The notes beneath the pieces are model-generated. The model did no database searches. It worked only from the letters and a program-made list of their open reading frames with translations, and was not told the DNA's origin. The position numbers and the translations under genes were made by a program. A stretch of DNA of 64,000 nt from Sediminibacterium sp. C3 (GTDB taxonomy: Bacteria; Bacteroidota; Bacteroidia; Chitinophagales; Chitinophagaceae), in contig NZ_KI669560.1 of assembly GCF_000508085.1 (NCBI RefSeq), forward strand, positions 278,219 to 342,218, given 5' to 3'. This document shows positions 44,643 through 53,539 of this stretch, piece after piece. Every line of letters starts with the position of its first letter. Position 1 is the first letter of the stretch.

Positions 44643-45936
44643 TAATATTAGCCAGTCGCTTCAGTTCTACTTCGGCAACCTTGGCTGTGAATGCCAAGTT
44701 AACCAATCTGTAGGATTCATTCTCAAAACTTTGCTGAGCCAGTTTCACGTCAATGATGGTAGCCTGCCCTAATTGAAAACGTTGCATCACCAGGTCTAAC
44801 AATTGTTTGCTTAATAACTGGTTTTCCTTAGCCGTTTTTAACTGAGCCAATGCATTGGTATATGCCTGATAGGTTCTAACTGTACCGGTTTCGATGTTCA
44901 ATAAAAACTGATCTCGTTGCACTTTGGCATTTCGGGTATTGATTTCTGCAACCTGTTGTTGCTTCTTGCTGATTAAACCATTGTAAATGGGAATTGCCAG
45001 GTTTACACCAATAAAAGGACCATAGCTTCTATTTTCCAAAATGAAACCCGCGCCACTTTTGGTATTGCTAAAATTGAAACCGGTAGTGGCACGAAGCGAG
45101 GGTACACGCAGTGCGGCAGTTTCTCTTTCCAGCAACTCATTGATTTTAATTTGCTGCTCTGCTGCTGCAATCTGAGGATTTTTTAAAGCCAATGGCTTTA
45201 TCTGGCTTAGGGTAACTTTTTCATCTACAATAATAGAGTCGCTGATAACTACAGCACTATCCGGGCTCACAAATAATAAACTCAATAAGTTTGTTTTCCC
45301 CTGATCAATAATTAACTGTTGTGCCTGTTTGGATTGTACCAGTGCATTCAGATCAATCTGTGCCTGATACAAATCGGCATTATTAGCCAATCCAACTTCT
45401 TTTCTGCTTTTGATTACATCAATTCGCTGTTGAGATACTTCAATGGACTTTTCAATCGTGTGCAATAAATTCTGCTGACGCACCACATCATAATAGCTGG
45501 TCATTACAGCAGCCATGGTTCCCTGAATCTGTGCATTCAGCATATCCTCGTTCATCTTTTGCAACTCTGCCAACCTTTGTTGTGCTGCCTTTACCCTGAA
45601 TCCGTTGAACAACAAGATACCAGCGGTAAGATTGGCATTCATATTATTAGACGACACCCCGCTTCTGGTAACGTTTCTGGCAGGATCCGGAAACTTCTGA
45701 TCAATGCTGGTTATATTCTCTACATCATTCACTGCAGCTGTAACCGTAGGAAGTCCTCCGGCAACACCCATATGATTATTAATGGAAGCAATCTCAACAT
45801 TGTTTTTAGCGAGCTGAATATTATAGCTGTTCTTTAATGCAATGGACACTGCATCAGATAAACTCAATCTATTCTGGCTAAACCCGAACTGGGCAGCCAT
45901 CGGTATTACCAGGAATGATAGGATTAATTTACGCAT
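44632..45936 (-). CDS. TolC family outer membrane protein (second)
   Basis: A 434-residue protein with signal peptide (MRKLILSFLVIPMAAQFGFSQ) and two TolC halves (ALKNSYNIQLAKNNVEIAS; TAKENQLLSKQLLDLVMQRF). No pump or adaptor is next to it; it overlaps a metabolic aminotransferase gene instead. It probably serves a transporter encoded elsewhere. Confidence 0.92.
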   Translation of the reverse strand: MRKLILSFLVIPMAAQFGFSQNRLSLSDAVSIALKNSYNIQLAKNNVEIASINNHMGVAGGLPTVTAAVNDVENITSIDQKFPDPARNVTRSGVSSNNMNANLTAGILLFNGFRVKAAQQRLAELQKMNEDMLNAQIQGTMAAVMTSYYDVVRQQNLLHTIEKSIEVSQQRIDVIKSRKEVGLANNADLYQAQIDLNALVQSKQAQQLIIDQGKTNLLSLLFVSPDSAVVISDSIIVDEKVTLSQIKPLALKNPQIAAAEQQIKINELLERETAALRVPSLRATTGFNFSNTKSGAGFILENRSYGPFIGVNLAIPIYNGLISKKQQQVAEINTRNAKVQRDQFLLNIETGTVRTYQAYTNALAQLKTAKENQLLSKQLLDLVMQRFQLGQATIIDVKLAQQSFENESYRLVNLAFTAKVAEVELKRLANIIEP

Positions 45937-45994
45937 CAGGTCTAAATTACCAACGGTTGATTGATTTATTAGGGAATATTACACGAACGGGCAA

Positions 45995-46711
45995 CTAGCT
46001 TACCAGCGTACCTACATTGGCACCTTCAACCACCTGCAACAAGTTACCCTGGGTATTCATATCGAATACAATAATGGGCAGTTTGTTTTCCATGCAAAGT
46101 GTGAAAGCCGTCATATCCATCACTTTCAGGTTTTTAGAAATGCATTCCTGGAAGCTTAGTTTTTCAAATTTAGTAGCCGTTGGATCTTTTTCGGGATCGG
46201 CACTGTAGATACCATCTACCCGGGTTCCTTTTAAAATAACATCCGCCTTCATTTCAATAGCTCTTAGTGAACCAGCTGTGTCTGTAGTAAAATAGGGGTT
46301 GCCGGTACCGGCACCAAAAATCACCACACGTCCTTTTTCTAAATGTCTTAAAGCCTTTCTGCGGATATAAGGCTCTGCTACCTGTTCCATATTGATGGCG
46401 CTTTGTAGTCGGGTATATACCCCAATTTTTTCCAGCATCGCCTGCATAGCCATAGCATTAATCACGGTTGCCAGCATACCCATATAATCTCCATGCGCTC
46501 TTTCAATACCACTGTCGGCTTCGTTCATCCCTCTGTAAATATTACCACCACCAATTACAATAGCCACCTGAACACCCAGATCAGTAACCCTTTTAATATC
46601 ATGTGCATATTGCTCAATGATTTTGGGGTTAAAGGGATCACCGTTTCTTTGATCGCCCAATAAAGCTTCTCCGGATAATTTCAAGAGGATACGTTTGAAT
46701 TTTGGTAGCAT
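45995..46711 (-). CDS. pyrH: UMP kinase
   Basis: A 238-residue amino-acid-kinase-fold enzyme making [12 protein letters not shown] is at residues 11-19, [11 protein letters not shown] binds phosphate, and the Thr-rich [17 protein letters not shown] (shown in part) is typical of bacterial PyrH. It follows tsf but is separated from it by a terminator hairpin. Confidence 0.96.
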   Translation of the reverse strand: MLPKFKRILLKLSGEALLGDQRNGDPFNPKIIEQYAHDIKRVTDLGVQVAIVIGGGNIYRGMNEADSGIERAHGDYMGMLATVINAMAMQAMLEKIGVYTRLQSAINMEQVAEPYIRRKALRHLEKGRVVIFGAGTGNPYFTTDTAGSLRAIEMKADVILKGTRVDGIYSADPEKDPTATKFEKLSFQECISKNLKVMDMTAFTLCMENKLPIIVFDMNTQGNLLQVVEGANVGTLVS

Positions 46712-46740
46712 AGCTAGAGGTTGTTTAAATGAGTAGATTA

Positions 46741-46781
46741 CAAAAGTACAAAAGCCCCTCCGATAAATGGGAGAGGCTTTT
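46741..46781 (-). terminator. Rho-independent terminator after tsf
   Basis: The stem AAAAGCCCCTCC paired with GGGAGAGGCTTTT (about 46750-46781) is followed on the minus strand by TTTTGTACTTTTG. It ends the ribosomal protein/EF-Ts transcript before pyrH. Confidence 0.8.
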
Positions 46782-46803
46782 GAAAATATTTGGTTTCTTA
46801 GAA

Positions 46804-47640
46804 TTATCCTAATGCAACACGCTTGAATTCAGTAACAGTTACGTTACCAGCGCTCTTTAAGTAAGCTTCAACGGTCAAAGAACCGTCTTTTACAAAAGCC
46901 TGGGCCAATAATGTATTCTCTTTAAAGAATGCATTCAATTTGCCTTCAGCAATTTTAGCTACCATTTCTTCAGGTTTACCAGCCATCTTAGGATCAGCTT
47001 TCATGGTTTCTAACACGATTGCTCTTTCTCTTTCGATGGTATCAGAAGGAATGCTGTTAGCATCAACCGCAAGAGGATTCATAGCAGCAATCTGCATAGC
47101 TACGTCCTTACCAGCTTCAGGAGCTTCAGCGCTTAATCCTACCAATACACCCATGCGGTTTGCACCGTGAATATAAGAGGCAACATAAGGAGCTTCAATT
47201 CTTTCAAACTTGGCAACACCAATTTTTTCGCCAATAGCAGCCAACTTATCGTTGATCATATCTGCTACTTTAGCACCATTGATGGTTACTTCGTTTAGTT
47301 CTTCAACACTTTTAACGTTGTTGGAAACCGCTGCATCAGCAATAGAGGTAGCGAAAGCAACGAAATCAGCGTTCTTAGAAACGAAGTCGGTTTCGCAGCT
47401 AATGCAAACTACAAATCCAACTTTGTTGTCAGCAGAAGTACGAGCAATAATTACTCCTTCTTTTGCTTCTCTGTCGCTACGCTTAGCAGCCACTTTCTGA
47501 CCTTGCTTACGTAACCAATCAATTGCAGCTTCAAAATCACCGTTGGTTTCAGTTAAAGCTTTTCTACAATCCATCATACCGGCACCAGTGGCCTGACGTA
47601 ATTTATTTATATCGGCAGCTGTAATAGTTGCAGTTGACAT
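46804..47640 (-). CDS. tsf: translation elongation factor Ts
   Basis: A 278-residue guanine-exchange factor for EF-Tu. The N-terminal UBA-like part has [18 protein letters not shown] and the core has [16 protein letters not shown]. It lies 34 bases downstream of rpsB, the universal order. Confidence 0.97.
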   Translation of the reverse strand: MSTATITAADINKLRQATGAGMMDCRKALTETNGDFEAAIDWLRKQGQKVAAKRSDREAKEGVIIARTSADNKVGFVVCISCETDFVSKNADFVAFATSIADAAVSNNVKSVEELNEVTINGAKVADMINDKLAAIGEKIGVAKFERIEAPYVASYIHGANRMGVLVGLSAEAPEAGKDVAMQIAAMNPLAVDANSIPSDTIERERAIVLETMKADPKMAGKPEEMVAKIAEGKLNAFFKENTLLAQAFVKDGSLTVEAYLKSAGNVTVTEFKRVALG

Positions 47641-47674
47641 AATTATTTCAATTTAAAAGATTCAATAATAAAGC

Positions 47675-48571
47675 TTATCTGGCTCCACCACCTGCAGGTC
47701 TGCGGTTACCACCACCTGCCGGAGTACGACGCTTAGGAGCACCACCAGGACCACCTGCAGCAGCACCACGGCCTCTACCACCACGTCCAGCTTCAGACTG
47801 TGCTTCTGCTTCCAAACGACGAGCTCTTGCTTCGTTCTCATTGTTATTGTCATCAGACTCTTCTTCATCTTTAGAAGCCTGGCGCTCAGCCAAACCTTCT
47901 GCAATAGCAGCAACGATGTAGTTAGTGATAATAGCAATAGACTTAGTAGCGTCATCGTTCGCAGGAATTGCGAAGTCAACTTTATTAGGATCACAGTTGG
48001 TATCAACCATACCAAAAGTAGTAATACCCAAACGCTTAGCTTCAGCTAAAGCAATATGCTCGTGACCAATGTCAACTAAGAATAATGCTGCAGGAAGACG
48101 GCCCAGCTGAGCAATACCGCCCAATACTTTTTCCATCTTATCCTTATCGCGGGAAAGGGTTAATCTTTCTTTCTTGGTTAAGCTGTCAGCGCTTCCATCA
48201 GCCAACATTTTTTCAATGCTCTGCATTTTCTTCACGCTCTTACGAACAGTGTTGAAGTTGGTAAGCATACCACCTAACCAACGTTCTGTAGCATAAGGCA
48301 TGTTTACACGCTTAGCGCATTCAGTAACAATTTCTTTTGCTTGTTTCTTGGTAGCAACAAACATGATTTTCTTACCGCTCTTAGCAATTTGCTTGATAGC
48401 AGCTGCAGACTCCTGTAGGTAGTCAACAGTTTTGTTAAGGTCGATAATGTGAATACCTTTTTTCTCAGCAAAGATGTAAGGCAACATCTTTGGATTCCAC
48501 TTCTTTTTCAGGTGACCAAAGTGTACGCCGGCCTCCAGTAGTTGCTGTTGTAGTGAAGTGTTATTTTCCAT
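47675..48571 (-). CDS. rpsB: 30S ribosomal protein S2 with Arg/Gly-rich C-terminal extension
   Basis: A 298-residue S2. The core is typical: LLEAGVHFGHLKKKWNPKM, NMPYATERWLGGMLTNF, DIGHEHIALAEAKRLG. After residue ~228 comes an unusual tail: an acidic stretch (DEEESDDNNNENE), then a Gly/Arg/Ala-rich stretch (GRGGRGRGAAAGGPGG, PAGGGNRRPAGGG). E. coli S2 has 241 residues. The tail is probably disordered and may bind RNA. Confidence 0.96.
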   Translation of the reverse strand: MENNTSLQQQLLEAGVHFGHLKKKWNPKMLPYIFAEKKGIHIIDLNKTVDYLQESAAAIKQIAKSGKKIMFVATKKQAKEIVTECAKRVNMPYATERWLGGMLTNFNTVRKSVKKMQSIEKMLADGSADSLTKKERLTLSRDKDKMEKVLGGIAQLGRLPAALFLVDIGHEHIALAEAKRLGITTFGMVDTNCDPNKVDFAIPANDDATKSIAIITNYIVAAIAEGLAERQASKDEEESDDNNNENEARARRLEAEAQSEAGRGGRGRGAAAGGPGGAPKRRTPAGGGNRRPAGGGAR

Positions 48572-48628
48572 TGTGGTGAATTATATAATTTTTTAAAATT
48601 TATTTCAGGTAGATATTCAATACAACGA

Positions 48629-49018
48629 TTAACGCTTACTGAACTGGTAGCTTCTACGTGCTTTCTTATGACCAAATTTCTTACGTTCAACACTACGTGG
48701 ATCACGCTTCAATTGACCAGCTGCTTTAAGTGCAGGACGCAATTCAGGATTCACCTCAATCAACGCACGGGCAATACCTAATTTAGCTGCTTCAGCCTGA
48801 CCTTTCAAACCACCGCCGGTAGCGTTGATAATGATATCAAACTTACCTTCTAATTCAGTAGTCTTTAAAGGAGCTTCTACCTGGTTCTGTAAATAAACCA
48901 GTGGGAAATAAGCTTTGTAGTCTTTGTCGTTTACAGTTATTTTTCCTTCGCCTTTGCTGATGAAGACACGTGTAACGGCTTCTTTACGGCGACCAACTGC
49001 ATTTTTTTGTTTTTCCAT
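48629..49018 (-). CDS. rpsI: 30S ribosomal protein S9
   Basis: A 129-residue protein with the S9 signature GGGLKGQAEAAKLGIARAL and the basic C-terminus KKARRSYQFSKR that reaches the tRNA anticodon in the P site. It follows rplM, as in most bacteria. Confidence 0.97.
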   Translation of the reverse strand: MEKQKNAVGRRKEAVTRVFISKGEGKITVNDKDYKAYFPLVYLQNQVEAPLKTTELEGKFDIIINATGGGLKGQAEAAKLGIARALIEVNPELRPALKAAGQLKRDPRSVERKKFGHKKARRSYQFSKR

Positions 49019-49034
49019 TTTGTTTATGCTTGGC

Positions 49035-49054
49035 GTCTGGCATTGCTACCAGAC
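49035..49054. other. small hairpin between rplM and rpsI
   Basis: GTCTGG and CCAGAC with an 8-base loop, no T run. It may tune the rplM-rpsI message or be incidental. Confidence 0.25.
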
Positions 49055-49060
49055 AATGTT

Positions 49061-49504
49061 TTAGAATTTAAGTTCCTTAGGTTGCTGAGCGGTATGAGGA
49101 TGTGCAGTTCCGGCATACACGAATAATTTTTTGATCATTTTACGACCTAATTTATTCTTGGGTAACATGCCTTTTACAGCTCTTTCCATAATTACTTCCG
49201 GACGACGCTTTAATAGACTGCCAGCAACTTCTTCTTTTTTACCACCTGGGTAACCAGAGAAGTTTAGGTATACTTTATCTTCTAACTTATTACCAGTGAA
49301 AGCAACTTTCTCTGCATTAATTACAATTACGTAATCGCCACAATCTACGTGTGGAGTGTAATAAGCTTTGTTTTTGCCGCGTAATACAGCAGCAATCTTG
49401 GAGGCAATACGTCCTACGGTTTGATTAGTACCATCAACTACATACCAGTTGTGTTGAACGGTAGCCGCATTCGCATGCTTGGTGGTGAAATGAAGTTTAC
49501 TCAT
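49061..49504 (-). CDS. rplM: 50S ribosomal protein L13
   Basis: A 147-residue protein. [19 protein letters not shown], the conserved [16 protein letters not shown] and the basic [14 protein letters not shown] (each shown in part) identify L13. It is the first gene of the rplM-rpsI-rpsB-tsf set. On the minus strand a GACCTTTG box about 70 bases upstream, with TTG 20 bases further, could be its promoter. Confidence 0.97.
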   Translation of the reverse strand: MSKLHFTTKHANAATVQHNWYVVDGTNQTVGRIASKIAAVLRGKNKAYYTPHVDCGDYVIVINAEKVAFTGNKLEDKVYLNFSGYPGGKKEEVAGSLLKRRPEVIMERAVKGMLPKNKLGRKMIKKLFVYAGTAHPHTAQQPKELKF

Positions 49505-49659
49505 GATCTTGTTGTTTTAAGTGAAATCGGCGCTATCCCACCGATTAAAATATCCCATTTTTTGGGAGGGCAAAGGTCTGTATTGGTAATGGAACAACCA
49601 AGAAATATGGGAATTATTTTGGGGGCACTATTCATAACTAACTGATTTTCAATAAAAAT

Positions 49660-49687
49660 TTGTGCAAGTTTTTTTCATCTACCTTTG
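49660..49687 (+). promoter_or_regulatory. promoter abutting the amidohydrolase start codon
   Basis: TACCTTTG (49680-49687) matches the -7 consensus, with TTG at 49660-49662 and 17 bases between. The ATG at 49693 begins only five bases after the box, so the message would be leaderless or nearly so. The upstream in-frame ATG at 49660 is inside the promoter and unlikely to be used. Confidence 0.45.
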
Positions 49688-49692
49688 CAGAT

Positions 49693-50916
49693 ATGGCATT
49701 TTTACAATTTTCAGGGCAGAATTTATTCGATGGAAAGCAGTTTTTAGGACCGGACCAGGTGCTCATTACCAATGAAGAAGGTCGGGTGGAAGCCATTGTT
49801 CCCCGAACAGAAGCAGGGGAAGAAATTCAGGAATTGAATGGCATTATCAGTCCAGGATTCGTGAATACCCACTGTCACCTGGAATTGAGCCATATGAAAG
49901 GAAGAATTCCGGAACATACCGGACTACCTGAGTTCATTTTAAAAATTGTTAGCGACAGACACCATCCTGAAGAAGAAATACTGGAAGCCATTGCAAAAGC
50001 GGAAGCCCATATGTTAGAATCAGGCATTGTAGCCGTAGGCGATATCAGTAACAACCAGTTAACCGCGGCTCAAAAAGCCTTGCGCAACCTAGCCTATTAC
50101 ACTTTTGTTGAAATCAGTGGCTGGAAACCGGAAATTGCTGAACCCCGTTTCAGCAATGCACAAAAAGTAATGGAGCAGTTCAGAGGGATTACAACTGTCG
50201 CATCAATCAAATCGCCGCAAATCTCCACCAACCCGCTGCAAACATCCTTCAGTCCGCACGCGCCTTATTCTGTATCTGAAGAACTCTGGGAAATGATGAT
50301 GCCCCATTTTGAAGGCAATACGGTAACCATACATAACCAGGAGACACCCGCAGAAAACGAGTTATTCCGGAAAGGAAGCGGAGACTTTGTACAGATGTAC
50401 CAGGCCATGAATATAGATCAGGCCCATTTTACGCCGACGGGTAAGAATAGCCTGCCGTCTTACTTCCCCCGGCTACAAAAAGCAAAAAATGTATTGCTGG
50501 TGCACAATACCACCACAACAGAAGCGGATATGGATTTTGCAGCTGCTACCGCTGCAGCACATGAGCAGTCGCTCTTTTATGCACTATGCGTAAATGCCAA
50601 TCTTTATATAGAAAATGCACTGCCGCCCATTGAAATGCTCAGAAGTAAAAACGCAAACATTGTTTTAGGCACCGATAGTTTGTCGAGCAATCATCAATTG
50701 AGTATTTTATCCGAAATACAAACCATTGCCAAAAATTTTCCAATGATTCCTTTAAATGAAATTCTGAAATGGGCTACCAGCAATGGCGCAGAGGCTTTAC
50801 AGATGGATGCACAATTCGGCTCATTTATACCCGGCAAAAAGCCTGGTATTATCGTATTGGAAAATTTTGGACCCAACCAAACGATTGGAGAGGCAACCGT
50901 TAAAAGATTAATCTGA
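49693..50916 (+). CDS. amidohydrolase family protein (chlorohydrolase/deaminase-like)
   Basis: A 407-residue metal-dependent hydrolase. NTHCHLELSHMKG contains the H-x-H metal site, FSPHAPYSVSE and TIHNQETPAENE supply the next ligands, and LGTDSLSSN carries the catalytic Asp. The type is close to deaminases such as aminodeoxyfutalosine or guanine deaminase, but no menaquinone gene is nearby, so the substrate is left open. It is convergent with recO (gap of four bases). Confidence 0.88.
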   Translation: MAFLQFSGQNLFDGKQFLGPDQVLITNEEGRVEAIVPRTEAGEEIQELNGIISPGFVNTHCHLELSHMKGRIPEHTGLPEFILKIVSDRHHPEEEILEAIAKAEAHMLESGIVAVGDISNNQLTAAQKALRNLAYYTFVEISGWKPEIAEPRFSNAQKVMEQFRGITTVASIKSPQISTNPLQTSFSPHAPYSVSEELWEMMMPHFEGNTVTIHNQETPAENELFRKGSGDFVQMYQAMNIDQAHFTPTGKNSLPSYFPRLQKAKNVLLVHNTTTTEADMDFAAATAAAHEQSLFYALCVNANLYIENALPPIEMLRSKNANIVLGTDSLSSNHQLSILSEIQTIAKNFPMIPLNEILKWATSNGAEALQMDAQFGSFIPGKKPGIIVLENFGPNQTIGEATVKRLI

Positions 50917-50920
50917 TCAT

Positions 50921-51664
50921 TTAAGCCAATACCTCTTGCAAAATGGCGAAGCTTTTCATTTGCCCGAAACCAGCAATATGCAAAGACAGGTATTGCTGAT
51001 AGGCTTCGAGCAATTGTCTGCGGATATTTTTATTCAGTGAAATAGTTTCCAGTTCGTTATAAAAATTCAGACCTGCTATTGTTGAAGTAATTTCTGCCAG
51101 TTGACCAGCTAAATAATAAGGATGCAGCGGTATTTGCGAAACAAATACGCCCTCCTGTAAATCTAAAACAGCGGTTTCTGTTGTATAATTTCCCTGTAAC
51201 TGAAAACCCAGTTCTGCAGCCAAATGCAAAGTAAAGTATAGTGGCAGATTACCCGTCAGCGTTGGGTTTCCACGATCGAGCTGCTTCAGGGTATCTTCAA
51301 TTAAATAATAGAGTTCCGGATTGGCTTCGGGTTGTTTTAAGCTATGCTGCAACAATTCCATCACATAGATAGCCACTGTATTCTTAACTACATTAAACAA
51401 TACCGACTCATATAAATACGCCCAGCGAAACTCTTTAATGAATTGCAATTGCTTGAGTTCGTTGTGGTAAACCTGTAATTCCAGAATGGCAGCCGGATTA
51501 AAATAACTGGCTTTGCCCGCAGAAGTCTTACTGCTTTGGCGCACTCCTTTAACCAGGTATTGTTGTATTCCAAACAATTCTGTGTAAATAGAAGTAATGA
51601 TACTGGAATCACCGTATTTAATGGTTCGCAATACCACACCCCGGGTTGAATGCACCGTGCTCAT
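50921..51664 (-). CDS. recO: DNA repair protein RecO
   Basis: A 247-residue recombination mediator. The N-terminal OB fold begins RGVVLRTIKYGDSSIITSIY and GIQQYLVKGVRQ, followed by the helical domain. It loads RecA on SSB-coated DNA with RecR. The four-cysteine zinc finger of some RecO proteins is not evident. Confidence 0.92.
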   Translation of the reverse strand: MSTVHSTRGVVLRTIKYGDSSIITSIYTELFGIQQYLVKGVRQSSKTSAGKASYFNPAAILELQVYHNELKQLQFIKEFRWAYLYESVLFNVVKNTVAIYVMELLQHSLKQPEANPELYYLIEDTLKQLDRGNPTLTGNLPLYFTLHLAAELGFQLQGNYTTETAVLDLQEGVFVSQIPLHPYYLAGQLAEITSTIAGLNFYNELETISLNKNIRRQLLEAYQQYLSLHIAGFGQMKSFAILQEVLA

Positions 51665-51673
51665 GCATGCAAT

Positions 51674-52723
51674 TTAAACAACCCCAGTAAATTGTTTCAA
51701 GAAGCGCACATCGTTTTGAGAATACAAACGCAGGTCGTTCACCTGGTACTTTAGTTGGGTGATTCTTTCCACGCCCATACCAAAAGCAAATCCCGTGTAT
51801 TTGTTAGCATCAATGCCAAAGTTTTCTAAAACTTTCGGATGCACCATTCCACTTCCTAAAATTTCAACCCACCCTGTATGCTTACAAATATTACAACCCT
51901 TGCCTTCACAAATTAAACAGCTGATATCCATTTCAGCACTGGGCTCTGTAAAAGGAAAATAACTCGGTCTGAAACGCACTTTCACGTCTTTGCCAAACAT
52001 TTCCTGTACAAAGAAATAGAGGGTTTGCTTTAGATCGGCAAAGCTTACGTTTTCGTCAATATACAATCCCTCTACCTGATGAAAAAAGCAATGGGCGCGG
52101 GCACTTACCGTTTCATTACGGTACACACGACCCGGACAAATTACGCGAATAGGCGGCTTTTGGTTTTCCATTACCCTAGCCTGAACGCTACTGGTATGGG
52201 TTCTTAACAACCAGGTTGGACCATTCCCATCTGCTGGTTTTTTAATATAAAAAGTATCCTGCATATCACGGGCAGGATGGTCTTCCGGTAAATTCATCGC
52301 ACCGAAATTGTGCCAATCGTCTTCAATTTCAGGACCTTCCGCTACAGAAAAACCCAATCTTTTGAAAATAGAGACCATTTCATTCCTTACCAATGTTAAA
52401 GGATGTCTGCTACCTACACCCACAGGATCACCTGGCAAGGAAAAATCTTGAGTGTTAGAAACAGCAGCGGTAGCTGCTCCGGCAAACTGATCTTGCAACT
52501 CCTGAAAACGCGCTTCTGCAAAGAGTTTGAACTCATTCAATATCTGACCAAATTCCTTTTTTTGTTCATTTGGCACATTGCGCATTTCGCCCATAATGGC
52601 TTTTACCAAACCCTTGGTACCCAACCATTTGATTCTGAATTGTTCTACTTCGTCGGCATTATTCGCAGTAAATGCAGCAATGGCTGCTTTGTATTCTTTA
52701 ATTTGTTGCAAGAGAGATTCCAT
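51674..52723 (-). CDS. pheS: phenylalanyl-tRNA synthetase alpha subunit
   Basis: A 349-residue class II synthetase subunit, starting at the ATG at 52723 (MESLLQQIKEYK). Motif 2 appears as ARAHCFFHQVEGLYID, motif 3 as GFAFGMGVERI, and HPLTLVRNEMVSIFKRLGF starts the catalytic core. A Cys-rich insert (CLICEGKGCNICKHTGW) is present, as in many Bacteroidota and Firmicutes enzymes. An open frame to 52891 overlaps the divergent DUF4290 gene and is rejected. Confidence 0.95.
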   Translation of the reverse strand: MESLLQQIKEYKAAIAAFTANNADEVEQFRIKWLGTKGLVKAIMGEMRNVPNEQKKEFGQILNEFKLFAEARFQELQDQFAGAATAAVSNTQDFSLPGDPVGVGSRHPLTLVRNEMVSIFKRLGFSVAEGPEIEDDWHNFGAMNLPEDHPARDMQDTFYIKKPADGNGPTWLLRTHTSSVQARVMENQKPPIRVICPGRVYRNETVSARAHCFFHQVEGLYIDENVSFADLKQTLYFFVQEMFGKDVKVRFRPSYFPFTEPSAEMDISCLICEGKGCNICKHTGWVEILGSGMVHPKVLENFGIDANKYTGFAFGMGVERITQLKYQVNDLRLYSQNDVRFLKQFTGVV

Positions 52724-52741
52724 GGTGCGAAGATAAAAACT

Positions 52742-52749
52742 TATATTTG
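52742..52749 (+). promoter_or_regulatory. TAnnTTTG -7 box before the DUF4290 gene
   Basis: TATATTTG lies 22 bases before the start codon at 52772. No TTG is found at the usual spacing upstream, so this rests on the -7 box alone. Confidence 0.35.
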
Positions 52750-52771
52750 TTGCTGCATCAAGCAATTTTAC

Positions 52772-53533
52772 ATGGAATACAATACCTCCAGGAAACTCCT
52801 GGGAATGAAGGAGTACGGCAGACACGTACAGAAGATGGTGGATTATCTCCTCACAATAGAAGACAGAGAAAAGAGACAAAAACAAGCGCAAGCGGTTATT
52901 GAGCTCATGGGATTTTTAAACCCACACCTGAAGAATGTAGAAGACTTTAGACATAAGCTATGGGATCATTTATTCTTCATTAGCAATTTTACGCTAGATG
53001 TAGATAGCCCTTATCCTATACCCCAAAAAGAAACCTACAAACTAAAACCCGATCCATTGCCTTATCCCAAGCGCAATCCAAGATATGCGCATTTAGGAAA
53101 GAATTTGGAAGTGGTGATAGACAAGGCATTGAAAGAAGAAGACCCTGAGAAAAAAGCAGGATTTGCCAATGCCATTGCCTATTATATGAAGTTGTCATAT
53201 AGCAACTGGCACAAAGAATTGGTACACGATGATGCCATTCGTTCCGAGTTGGATCAAATTACCGGTGGTCAGTTGGAGTTCAGCAATACACCATATATCA
53301 AACACCGCAATCAACCTTTTGAACGCGATGAATATCCAGCCAGAAGCGGTGGCAGGTGGAAACAAAACTTTGGTGGAAGAAACAATAGAAACCAAGGAGG
53401 CGGACAACGCAATGATTCCAGAAACAATGGAGGCGGTGGCAATCGCAATCAAAGTGGAGGTCAGCGCAACGATTCAAGGAACCAGGGAGGCGGCAATCGC
53501 AACCAAGGCGGAGGATTCAAGAAACGCTATTAA
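52772..53533 (+). CDS. DUF4290 family protein with Gly/Asn/Arg-rich tail
   Basis: A 253-residue protein starting MEYNTSRKLLGMKEYGRH, the DUF4290 signature, with a helical domain to about residue 189. The last ~64 residues are low complexity: repeated GGGQRNDSRN / GGGNRNQ units ending FKKRY. Such tails in other proteins bind RNA or drive condensation; here the role is unknown. A frame open to 52403 overlaps pheS and is rejected. murA follows after six bases. Confidence 0.9.
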   Translation: MEYNTSRKLLGMKEYGRHVQKMVDYLLTIEDREKRQKQAQAVIELMGFLNPHLKNVEDFRHKLWDHLFFISNFTLDVDSPYPIPQKETYKLKPDPLPYPKRNPRYAHLGKNLEVVIDKALKEEDPEKKAGFANAIAYYMKLSYSNWHKELVHDDAIRSELDQITGGQLEFSNTPYIKHRNQPFERDEYPARSGGRWKQNFGGRNNRNQGGGQRNDSRNNGGGGNRNQSGGQRNDSRNQGGGNRNQGGGFKKRY

Positions 53534-53539
53534 TATTCC

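Noticed and set aside
47662..48015. Second reading frame of 117 codons inside rpsB, minus strand
   Set aside because: It lies wholly within the rpsB 3' part and upstream spacer, is a Leu/Val/Lys-rich out-of-frame product of the repetitive tail, and has no gene-like features.
52403..52771. N-terminal extension of the DUF4290 gene
   Set aside because: It is antisense to pheS; the family begins at MEYNTSRKLLG (52772) just after a -7 box.
52724..52891. N-terminal extension of pheS
   Set aside because: It overlaps the divergent DUF4290 gene and adds 56 residues foreign to PheS.
53398..53515. Possible CRISPR or tandem repeat array
   Set aside because: The repeats are in frame and encode the Gly/Asn/Arg tail of the DUF4290 protein; spacers are not of regular length.
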